DNA of 64,000 bases from Blasia pusilla (lineage: Eukaryota; Marchantiophyta; Marchantiopsida; Blasiales), in assembly GCA_050084515.1 (NCBI GenBank), contig CM114271.1:53444001-53508000 (forward strand). The letters run 5' to 3'. Of the stretch, positions 23,861 through 35,100 are shown in pieces (position 1 is the stretch's first letter; the number at the start of each line of letters is the position of its first letter). The position numbers were made by a program, and so were the translations under genes. Below the pieces are notes generated by a model that worked only from the letters and a program-made list of their open reading frames with translations, did not search any database and had not been told where the DNA came from.

Positions 23861-25209
23861 ATGCAGGAGGCGGGCATAGCTGTTGGGTGGCCCTTGGGTC
23901 TTGGACAGGACACCACTGGTTGGCCGCTGGGACTTCGGCTCCGCCTCACGCAGGTGGACTCGCAATGGGCGAAGGAGCCGCAGCTCGAGAATTCGCCCAG
24001 CTACACGTCCGACTCCTCCTCGAGCCTGGACACTGAGGTAGGTCCCTGTCGATTCTGCAATCATCCCATGTGCATGGCCACAACAATTGCAACCACCCGA
24101 GATTCACGACAATTGTGTTCGATGGGTCATTGGGTCATGTCAAGAATCTGCTGGCTAGGCAGCTATCTATCTATCTAGGTAGCTAAGTAGCTACGTACTA
24201 GTACGGGAGGGCTAGCTTGTCTTCAGAGTTGCAGGCCTCCAGAGTTGTCACTTCCATGCCAGATGAGAGATCATTCGACTAACATTCTCCACCGAATGCG
24301 TGCTCGACGTTGTGGGTGATGCAGTCCGAGAAGTCATTCTTCCAGGATAAGAGTATCAGTCTTGGCACGCTCATCGGGCTCCCCATCCACCACCACCACC
24401 ACCACCACCATCCTCAATCTCAGGCGGCCAAAGGAAGGCCTCGTGGGAACAGAAACAGGCTACTGCGGGTGTTCCCTACAGCCAGCAGCTGCAGGAGGAG
24501 CTCCAGCGATGAGCAGAAGCCAGGCCAACAATCTGCAAGCTCTCCAGACCCAGCCAGCAGCCACGAATCCAACTCGCCCCCTCGCATCCCCACACCCACC
24601 TCAGTAGTGTGGAACTTTCTCTCCGTTCTCAACTGCACCCGGCTGCACCTCGATGACGATTCAGCCAGGTCTCGATCGAAACCCAGATGTAGATCCGTCT
24701 CGGCAGCCCAAGCAGCATCCTCCGAACTTGCAGCTCCAGCTCCGGCTCCAGTTTTAGCTGCATCTCCAGCAGGAGCAGTTGGAGTCGGAGGAGAGAACCG
24801 TACCCCTAGCGCCACAGGTGGAGTGAAAAGAAGTCTGCTGAGTCGCAGTCCTCCTGCGGATAAGCTGTACGACAACATCACATATGAGGAGGAGAAATCC
24901 GATCACGACGAGTCGCAGTCGTCCGAGTGGAACCCACTGTTCGCTTCGTGGTCGCTGGAGGATGACGACGAGATGTATGTACCGAATGTGGTCCCGGAGT
25001 CGCTGCAGCATGTGCAGGCCCTGATGCGCTGCTCCTCGACGTACTCGGACTCGCAAGAGAGCGACTGGTCCAGCGCGAGCGAGTCTCTGGACGTCAGAAA
25101 GTCGCAGGATCGCCAGACTGACTTCCATCAATTCAGCAAACACTCTCTCATTTCCATGCTCGTCTCGAGGATGGTCTGCTGTCGCAGCACTCCGACTATG
25201 GATAGCTAG
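23861..25209 (+). CDS. Plant-specific protein with GWPLGL and LDTE-FF-D-LG-LIG motifs, function unknown
   Basis: Inferred two-exon gene: 23861-24037 and 24325-25209, joined by a GT/AG intron in phase 0, about 353 residues. The N terminus contains VGWPLGLGQDTTGWPLGLRL. The splice joins SSSSLDTE to SEKSFFQDKSISLGTLIGLP. This pair of motifs resembles a family of uncharacterised plant proteins with a GWPLGL segment and a Ser-rich LDTE/SFF/LGTLIG segment, which I recall only generally. A run of eight histidines follows (CAC repeat near 24387-24413). The middle is Ser/Pro/Ala-rich and probably disordered. The C-terminal third is acidic (YEEEKSDHDE, SLEDDDEMYVPN). There is no signal peptide or membrane segment. 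The start is uncertain: ATGCAG at 23861 could instead be an acceptor, with further 5' exons in 23373-23758. Confidence 0.65.
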
Positions 25210-25423
25210 TTACGAGCACTCATTTCGATGTGCGTCTGATCGATCCTTTCTCGTCATCTACATCAGTCGTAGGCCCGTCACTTGCTACAACTTCTTCATT
25301 TCTTCTTCTTCCCTTCCCGAATCAAACACCTCGCCGGCCCCCGTTAGCTAGACCCCCGCTTCGTCTTCATTCTTCGACCTCCCGCTTCTTACGACTTCGA
25401 ACTCACGGTCGTCATCATCTAAT

Positions 25424-25580
25424 CCAGCCTTCTTGAGTGAGATAGATAGATAGAGCTAGAGCTAGTGACATAATCCAGTCTTCTTGATAGAAAGATAGAT
25501 ATAGATAGATAGAGCTCTTGACATGATCCAGCCTTCTTGAGATAGATAGACAGACAGATAGACAGATAGAGCCCCTGACA
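25424..25580. repeat. Minisatellite with GATA runs
   Basis: Three diverged units of about 55-70 bp each contain AATCCAG/ATCCAG, CCTTCTTGA or TCTTCTTGA, a run of GATA/GACA tetramers, AGAGC and TGACATGAT or TGACATAAT. It lies just past the stop codon of the gene ending at 25209, so it may be within the 3' UTR. Confidence 0.8.
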
Positions 25581-27360
25581 TGATGTTTCATCCCCGCCCG
25601 GCCAATCGTTGGAAGCAGAAGTTAATTTCTGGCTATGTCCGTCGAACACGATGGATCGCTACTCCAGCGACGGCCTTAGAATCCGACCAGAACGGCTGAG
25701 AGAATGGAGAAGTGCAGTGGTGGAAACATCAAGAACGCCGCCGCTGCTATCCATCGGAAAGGTTTCGGAATCCATGAAACCTCCCAGACATCCATGGGGT
25801 CGCGAGGTAGAGAGGGGTTAATGTATCCACGTTGGGCAGTGGGTGCTTAGTTTGTAAACAACGAATGTATTCCTCTTTTCCTCTGTCTCTCTGGCCTCTG
25901 AAACAAAAAAACCCCTGATCGAGATGGGGCGATCTGCTCATTCAGATCGAAGCGGTCGTAGATAAAACACTTCGGAGTTCAATTGCTGGTGGCGGGAATG
26001 GTATGGAGGCGAGCGAGCGAACGAGCGACTGGAATGTTTCCAGCATGTTTTCTTCGCTTCCAGTGACGAACTTCGAATCATTGCTAGAACTTCTGAAATC
26101 CGCCGGTTCCAAAACTAGAGCCGATCGGTCGATCAGAGTGTTGCAGATCTAGTATCCGAGAGAGAGCAAGGCTGGGAGCATCTCGCTGCATCTGAACCAG
26201 CGGTACTTCAGCAGTCAATGGGTGTTGGGTCATGGGAAATTATCGGGAATGATTGTGGAATTCGTGTTCCGACCCTGACGGACTCGGTCTGTCACTGATG
26301 GGGAGCAATAGTTCGACTCAATTCCTCTGGACATTGATGCGAGCTGCGAGTGCTTGGCCTGGTCAGGAGATGGACTCTCGAGAATTTTCTCCACTCTTCC
26401 GATTCATTCATCGATCATCTCATGACTAAACAGAACGCAGACTTCTGACGTTCAGATCCTGTGAAGTGATATGCTTCCCACGCCACTCTTGTTGTGATTA
26501 TAACAATGTTATTACGAAATCTGAAATGTAAAGCGTATGAAAATACCCATGACAGTTCCATGGATCCGGTGATCGTACCTTTCTGAGCACTAGCTGTTTG
26601 TTCAATGGTTGGTTGTGCTCCCTCGCTCCTACATTCCTACTCTCATCGTTCACTTCGGCTCACCATTTCTATGAACACTGGGCGTAAGAATTTCTGAGAA
26701 GTCGAGTCAAGTCGTTGAAAAGATTTCTTGGGCGCCCAGATCAAACTTATGGGACAAATGAACGAGTGGAAGGTATGAATTCAGATATCCGTGGTGTCTA
26801 GGGTCTGTCAACAAGCTTCTGCTGCCTTGGATATGGGGAACAATAATTCCAGAGAGATACTTTTCAGGAAGAGATAGACTGCACCCATCGAGTGTTACCT
26901 GGGAGAACACTCGATGAGCGAGAGCAACGAACTTCTGCAACCTTGGGTATATATATGGGGACCAATTGCTGTGAACTAAGACAATCCATTGGCTGTTGAA
27001 TTCCCCTGGAAAGAGAATTGATTTCTAATCATCTGAACAGGCTTATGGAACTGCGTCCATTTGTGGGCCTTTGGAATTGCGTGTATCCGCAGGGCCTTCC
27101 GTGAAGTAGATTTTTCTCTGAAGCCCAGCATTAGTTCGAAGCATTAACCGTTTTAGCCATCGATAGAATGTTGCCCGTGGATTCATCGTTCTGGCCATCG
27201 ATTGAGGCCTAGACTTCTTTCCGAGACTTAATCGCTCTGGCCATCGATTGAGGCATAGAGAGAGGATTTAGAATTAGAAGCCTACCTGGTCTATGGGACC
27301 CTTCCGTATATGTGATCTGGAGATGGCAACCTTTCCGAATTCCTCACGCCGCTGTCTAGG
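25581..27360. other. Intergenic DNA
   Basis: No gene is recognised. A short repeat occurs three times at about 27150-27255: TCTGGCCATCGATTGAGGC twice and a diverged TTAGCCATCGATAGAA once, spaced by about 40-50 bp. Confidence 0.45.
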
Positions 27361-27440
27361 GTGAAGGGGAGGGTCGAACCGACGACCTCGATGAGGTCTA
27401 CTGCTCATCTGCACCTCATCTCAGTTCGACTACAGCACTT
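27361..27440 (-). repeat. tRNA-like segment (possible SINE head or tRNA relic)
   Basis: On the minus strand TAGTCGAACTGAG (27420-27432) matches the pol III A-box pattern. About 45 bases further, GGTTCGACCCT (27370-27380) is close to a B box. The middle contains GACCTCATCGAGGTC, which could fold as an anticodon-like stem. The 5' and 3' ends do not pair into an acceptor stem, so a functional tRNA is unlikely. A tRNA-derived SINE or tRNA pseudogene is the best guess. Confidence 0.3.
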
Positions 27441-29120
27441 GATCATCTACCCCTTGAGATGAGAAAGAGTTTTGCTTTTGCTGTGAATCACTGTTATTTG
27501 CCATCTACATCCAGAGCAGAGAGCAACAATCGCTGCACAAGTAGACGTGCCTCCCTGTCAGGCAGCCAGCTTGCACATGGACCCGGCTATGGGGAAGAAC
27601 TTGACCGGGTGCGAGTAATCCGTGGCAAGAAAGACGTGCTTCCAATCCGCCTATGTTTTCTGCCTCTTCTTAGCAGATCTCGTAACACGGTAGAATGCTG
27701 CATGAAACGACAACCCTTATGAGATACTGACCCTCAGATTGACATGGTGATTCCGCCAGAATCGAGAGATCTCTCGATTCTGGTCGGCTTGGCGTCTTTC
27801 GCAAGTGATTCTTTCTTGCACTGCACTGCCTTTCACATGATGCAAGGGTGGACCTCGACTGACCTCCCCCAGTTCTCAAATCTTCCACTGTGCTACATAG
27901 CGTGCCATCTAGTCTATGAGATCTGTATTCGATAGAATAAAGACGGATTTCGTGCATGATTTAGATCTCTGCTGCAAGGAGCTCTTAGACGTGTGACAAA
28001 CCCTAAAACCATGGCCTCACATCTAGATTTGATGCAGGAGATGATCTGCTGGAGGATCGTTAACTGGGGGGTGGCATCATGTTGATCCAGAAATGCGCGG
28101 AGTCTGCTCATGACCCTCGAAATGCTTACCTTGCTTTGCCTAGAACTGCATTGATATCAGCTTTAGTGTGCGTATTTGACATTGTGAAACGTCAAGACGA
28201 TCGAGATTGCTGTGCTCTGGCTCCTTTCCATGACCTTTCGCTCTGTCTCGGGAAAGTCATGAATGTGAAGCTCATAAACGATTTCAGAATGTACTCTAGC
28301 CATTTCTACCATTGAGTCGATCACAATTTCCGATTCCAGATATGTGTGGAGTATTCTCCGAGTAGTTGGGTTCATTTCCTGACGGAGTGACACTCAAGAA
28401 ACACTTGCTTGCGATGGAATCAGCTCACGTTGGCAATGATCATCATCCGAACTGAACCCAGTAGTGTTGTTCAAGATTAAGCTCCCCCACCAAAGTCGGC
28501 GTGCTGATCTTCTGTACTCCGTTCACTAAACACTTCAAGGCTCTAACCATGCATAGTTGACTAGGTTTTCCAGCATGTTCGAACCGAACTCTCGTTCTGC
28601 TGCTCGTAAACCAAATAAAGCCCACGAGGTCCTAGAGGGACACTTCCAACACAAAGTAGGAATCCGACTATAACTTACAATTCGTCCTCTACAAGCTTTC
28701 ATTTCGCGAGCACTTCAGGATGCAGCCTCATCCCATCCGATCTCCGTCTGAGGAGTATGACAATGTGGATAGCTGATCTCGATCCAGACAGAACCCTGTT
28801 CTCTCGACACAATCCTAATGCACCTAGAGCATTGGGGTTGTGACTTGAGCGTGGCAGCTGTTGTTGTCATAGACCCAGTGACTCAGCTGAGACGAAGGGA
28901 CTCCCTACTCTCGTTTTAATATTGAAATCGGTAGGAGATATCTGAGCCACGAATTGAAATCAGTAGGAGACATCTGAACACATCGAAGAGAGGAGAAGAG
29001 AAGAGGAAAGAAGATGAGATGAGATGAGAGCTTACGATTAGCTTTAATATCTCGATAGAAAGAATGTGTCTCTATTGTACAAATGCCAGTTCACCGCACG
29101 TAATATACACTTAAGAATAT
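27441..29120. other. Intergenic DNA between two genes
   Basis: No coding region is recognised. A GA-rich stretch (about 28980-29030, AGAGGAGAAGAGAAGAGG type) and two near-repeats of GAAATC-GTAGGAGA-ATCTGA (28925-28980) lie just past the 3' end of the minus-strand kinase gene, probably in or beyond its 3' UTR. Confidence 0.45.
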
Positions 29121-32100
29121 CTACAACTCACTATTCTTGGCTGCTAGAATTTTTTCCACTACCCCTGATATCTTTTCCCAAGCTATGGGTTTGCATAAGT
29201 ATCCATCCAAACCCGTCTCCTCCATTGGTCCACTCCCTGGAGTATCAGCCGACAGGGCGTAGATCGGTACCCTGGATGTTGGAGTTGGAAGAGCTCTGAT
29301 TGCCTTGGTCGCACTTAAGCCATCTAGAACGGGCATTTGGACATCCATTAGAACCACATCAAACGCTTTTCTTTGTACAGCTTCCACGGCCAGTTTTCCA
29401 TTTCCAACCACTTCCACCTGCACATCCCACATTTCTTGCTGTCACATGCACACCTTTATATATACATACGACCCGACCCAAGCTTTCCAGTGAAGACTCT
29501 GATTGTGATTCTTGTGAGCCTCAGGGGTGCTATTCGATCGGAGATGCTAGGCTTGATGCCTTATACACGTACGGGCCAAGGGTCAAGGTAGGGCAACTGA
29601 TTTTTGGTGATGAACGCAGCTATAGCAATGCCCATGTCAATATGCAAAGAATGTCAATATGCAAAGAACGCCTAAGATGGTGTTTTGCCTCTGAAAATGA
29701 GCCTTAGGTAAAGGCATTAGAGGGAGAGAGTGAGTCAAATCGTTTATAGGCAGCCCATCCAAGTGGGTCACGGGGCCCATTCACAAGACGCTCCTGGTAA
29801 ATGAGAGTGCCATAGCCTTGCCATCATAGATCTGAGAGTCTTGTTGCACGGTTGTAGTGGCTGAGATGAGCTGGAAACGAAAGGGAGAAACAATTGGAGA
29901 GGTATCAAATGAGAGGAAGTACGCTCTCACAAAGTGTCAGTGCTTCCTGAAGGAATGTCCGTTTGGATTTATTAGTTTTCAGCCACGAAACTACTCAGGA
30001 AACCACTGCACCAGACCTAAGATAAGCACTCAAAAGACTCTACAAAAGCAGCTTTGGGCATTGATCCCAACCCAAGGTCCGAAGGGAGAGAAGCTCTGGT
30101 GACAGCGAGTTGCGGCTTATTACTCGTGTTGCAAGATTCTTACGAGTCACCCAGTAGTGGACTGCTATACCCTTCCCATCTTCTGTCTGTCTAGAGAGAG
30201 CGCGAACTTTGATGCTAAAGACTTCAGTTACCAATGGAATGGATAATGTCAGAACTTGGGAGAATAGAGCGTCTGACGTACCTCATGTCCATAATGTCGG
30301 AACATCTTGCGGATCAGTAGCTGGTTAACTTTGTTGTCCTCTGCAACCAACACATGGACTTGTGTGCTTTTCACTACCGTCGGGTTTGTTTTTTTCACGG
30401 AGGAGGAGCTGCTGTCTAAGGCCTGCACTGTAGTAGGTTTCTCTACTGGCGTCACATCATCCATTAATACTTTCACCGCTTCTTGGCCTGCCAGCAGTGG
30501 TACAATTATAGTAACTATGGTTCCTTCTCCAAGTTTGCTGTCAAATTGGATATTTCCACCCATTAGACACAGCAATCCTTTGCAAATGGCTAGTCCCAGT
30601 CCTGTTCCTGCGGCGTCCCTGCAAATCAGAACTCATTCTAATGAGAAACAATCACCTTGATGGTCTGCCAGGTAAAATTTGGACTCTGTGTATGTGCCCA
30701 GATGGCAATCACTTGCCCCTAATGATCTGGATGCACACTTGAGGTCGCCTTCATCAGAGAACCTTGTGACAACTAATCTACCAAGGACACAACTAAGAGA
30801 ATGAAAACGACGACAAAATCTAGATGTGCAGAATGTCGAAGCTTTCAATTTGTACCTTCTCTGGCTGCCTGCCTGTGAGGCAACAAACAACTTTTCAAGT
30901 TGCTCCTTCGCAATGCCTACTCCTGGATCCGAAACCTTCACTTCCAACCAAACCTTTTCTGCAGGCTTGCACTCCACTTGTTCCTTACTCTCATCATATA
31001 TTACACCATCGCATACTTTACAAAACTGCTGACCATGAGAGGCTCTTAACTGCTCCACCTTGGTTGCATCTGCCGTGGCGACTGTGCTACAACTATCCCC
31101 TGACTCAACGGATTCCAATTCTGAGATAACCCCATTTCCTGTACAATCTTTTGATAGGGTGCTGTGGGCAGAATGACGAGCACTCTCTACAGTAGTAGTT
31201 TGACAGGAAAAATTAGTGGAATAAACTTCACTGACATCGGCAGAGCAAACCATGGCAGAACCAAGATTCGATTTACCTTTCCTGTGTCTATCAGATGCAG
31301 AGGAAGCTTCTTGAAGCGTTTTAAGCTCCTCTACGGGTCCTAATCTTGGATACTTGACAGACCTGGATAGTGTCCCTTCGGAAACTAACGCTCCATCATT
31401 GCTTCGAGGTGTCTGCGTAAGCGGTGCTTGCGATTCTACCTGCATGAAAGTCTTTGTATCTAGTACTTTACTGTCGGATGTCAGCATACTGGAAGCAGAG
31501 CTTGTTGCCTTTCCCCGGGAGAAATTTGATTCATTGCTGATGAGTCCAGAATCGTGTAACTGAGACATTCCAGAAGCTGGTCTCTTCTTGGGATTGAGAG
31601 ACTGGTATGCAGGAGAGGATGGCTGAGGCATACCACGCGCACGTCCATCTTTGTTGTCATTTGACGAATAAACACTTTGTCGATGTTGGCCTCGTGAATC
31701 AAGGGGCCTTGGTGAGAGAGGAAATCTAGGGCTAACATGGCCCGACTCGGCACTTGGCTTAGCTCCTGGCGAGGAACAATCTACAGTTAGCACAGATCTG
31801 CCACTTGGGTTGCATGTGTTTACAATGGAGTACTGGTTCTTACGAGAAGCATTGATAATTTGGTTGATATATTCACTTCTCGTGAGAGGACTTGATGAAG
31901 TCTCTACCACTGTAGAATCAAAACTCTGAGGTTCGAGGAAACGCCATGATACAGTGATACACCCCTCGTCAGTGAACTTGATGGCATTGCTGACCAGATT
32001 CATTAGTATCTGCGATCCAGATAGAAGGCCCACCTGTTACCAATCCTACTTTTTCTTCGAGATGTGAACGAGTCTTTGAACTGTGCTCTCAAGGTATACG

Positions 32101-35100
32101 ACATACAATCATGACGATATTGACAGTTGGATATGAAACCTGGTGCAGCAGGTTGTTCAGATTTATCAATCCTCTGCTTATTGGAGTAAACTCATACTAG
32201 CATGACCTTCAACAATAGCATATTGAAGACTCCTTTAGAATTTCGAAGGTTTCCAACAGTCATTGATGATGGTAGGAAAGAGCAAACCTGCCGAAGGCGA
32301 ACAGGGTCTCCACGGACCATATCTCTGGCAGCAGGCTCTCCAAGTGTTTCGAGCTTCAGACCTTTCTCCAGAAGATTCTTGTTACTCAAGGTGTGGATCT
32401 GAAAAACAGCACGAGAGCAGATGTGAGGGCATAAACTCCTCTTTACCACAACGTTTTATGAATGTGATTGGCAATGAGCTCACGATGGATACATTTCTAT
32501 TATCACCTAAACTGAGTTACCATATCGAGCTCGTAAATATAATCAATAAATTGTATATATCACACAGGAGAGGATATTTTCTTGAAGCGTATCCAAAGCT
32601 CTCGGATCCAACTAGACACGTGATGTTTCCAATCGACTACATGCTGAGAGTACAGAAAATAAACGAAGGGCAACTATCCCGCCCCTGTGTATGAGGTGTG
32701 GTACCTGTTCAAACGTGTCATTGAGTGAAAAGTCTATTTCTTCGAGAAGAAGTCGACCTGCTTCCATCTTACAAAAGTCAAGAATGTTATTGATAACTTC
32801 CATCAGTCCCTCAGCAGATTCCTGCATGATTTTCATCAACCCTTGCTGTTCTGGCACAAGTGATGTCAGCTGCAATAAGTCCAGCATGCCTAGCACACCT
32901 GCATCATAGAGAATTTATCCAAAGAATTAGACATTTGTTTGACAATGGAAATGAGTCATGAACCGATGTCCACCAGAAAACTAGGACACGCCGAAATCCA
33001 GCTAGCCATGCATCTGGACCAGATAGTTGCTCAACCTACTTCCATACCTGTCATGGGTGTGCGCAATTCATGGCTCATCATGGCAAGAAACTGCGACTTC
33101 CCTCGATTTGCAGCGTCTATGGCCTCTTCAGCATCCCTCTCAGCAGTCACATCCTCGTAGAGCCACAGGCGCCCATGAGCTGCACCACTGCTGACTGGGT
33201 ATGAGCGAACATGGAGTACACGCCGTGGCATCTTCAATTCCCAATCTTCCTCGATCTCCAGCTCTTCATTAGCTGTGACGAGTTTCATCCAACTGACGCA
33301 AAATATGTAAAAGTTAACGTCATCATACTTTTGCTTTCTGAAATCAAGCATATCCATCTTCTTCCCGACTGCTTCCCTTTCTACAGATCTCGGACAAAAG
33401 AAGCCTACTTTTCTTGAGCTTTGTGTAAACAGCAATACCACACCGTCATTTACCTCCACTTGAGTGAATAGAGAAACAACACAGCAACAGAGTTCAGCAA
33501 TCGCTACGCTAAGCAAATCAAACTCCAGAGTTGAGAGGGAAACGTACTGTTGAGGATCAGTTCGAGTGCTGCAGCGCTCAGTCAGTCTCCGCATTGCAAT
33601 AGCAATCTTACAGGGATCAACCTCGCCATGAGAAGGTAGTTCCAGTAGAGCCGCTGCGGCTGGGTTGATCACAACTTGAGCGCATGCATCATCCACAAAC
33701 ACAACCGCTTCTGGCATCACCTTCAAGAGGGCATCGAACCGTCTACCGAGATGTTCGTACTTTCTTGCATTGATGCGATTAGACAGCAGCATTGGAAGTG
33801 ACTTAACAGCATCTGCAAAAACAGCTTCTGCTGTGACTGGGACTGGGACTGCATCACGCCAAAGCGCAAAGAAGACTCCATTGTATCTGATTCAGACATA
33901 AGCTTGCGTGTTATGAGGAGCGTTATTCCATAATCTGAGGGTCGAAACTAGACAACTATTCAAAGTAACATGAGACTTTCTGTATGCTCCCCAATTTCCA
34001 AGTTTCAGCGTCTTCTAGGTCTTCAACAGCCATGAAGATTTGTCCGATGCCACTGTCAAAACAAAGTTGTAGGCGATGAAACAGATATCATGAGTCCGGA
34101 TTTGGATACTCACTGTTCCAAAGGAAAACGATGGGCAACAAAAGCTTGAGGTCGTCTTCCCAATGCTTTGATAAATTCCACAGGAAGATCCAAATTATCT
34201 GTAGGCATCACCTGCACAATCACGTGAGACGATCGGTCAGAGTCTCCTTATACGTATTTCTCGTCAGAAACCACCATTATCGAAATAATTTTGCCCCAAC
34301 CAGAGTGAGCCACGAAGGGCTAAAGTCCTGACAGCCATTCAAGATCACTCTAGTAGAAACCTTCCTAAAGCCTGGGGGGGGGTTGGTATCTAAACCTTTC
34401 CCGTCAAGCGGTGCACTTCTGATGACACAACGAAAGCAAAAGAGAGATGCCTCTCTCGTCTTCCCCTACTTCTCAGACCTGAATTCCTCAAGCTCTGGTA
34501 AGCTCAGGGCCCTGCCTCCTCTCAGGTCCGCACCAAATGGGCCAGAGGTCCTAAGGGGAAAACAGAAAGGCCTCTCTAAGGCGAGCACCTCTTTGGTCTA
34601 CAACTTCGCCAGAAACTGTGTCGTTCTCTCCAACTGGAGCTCTGTGGTTCGTTACTCGACAAAAGGGTGTTGTGCGGATTGAAGCATATCCAAATCTCGT
34701 TAATAGGCTCGAGCCTGCGCAGGGCCCAACCAAAGCCTACAGCAGGACAGAGACGATGATACCCAATTCACAGGCTGATCAGAGCCGCGTTCTGAGAAGA
34801 GCCTTAAGGGTCAGAGGGGAAGGGATGAGGTGAACTATTCGTTTCACTGAAATAACGATTCATCCCGCACAAAATCCAGCAGCCGTTGAGAAGTGGCATC
34901 CTTGGTCAGGGGCAGTACCGTTTGCGTTGATCATTCCATGCCATTTGTGTTGGATGATATTTTCCCAACTATGGCTCTGATCGAAGGCTTCATATCTAGC
35001 ACAATCCAGTGCCCCCCACGCAGGCAAGAGAGGGCCTTCTCCAGGCAATCCCTGAACAGTTCAAACCTTGCGCCTGTCGCATGGATGCCCAGGCACAGAT

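Noticed and set aside
34862-34931. Protein-like minus-strand segment LLDFVRDESLF followed by a stop
   Set aside because: It lies in the kinase intron, is preceded by an in-frame stop and has no clear acceptor. It may be a relic, but nothing supports it as an exon.
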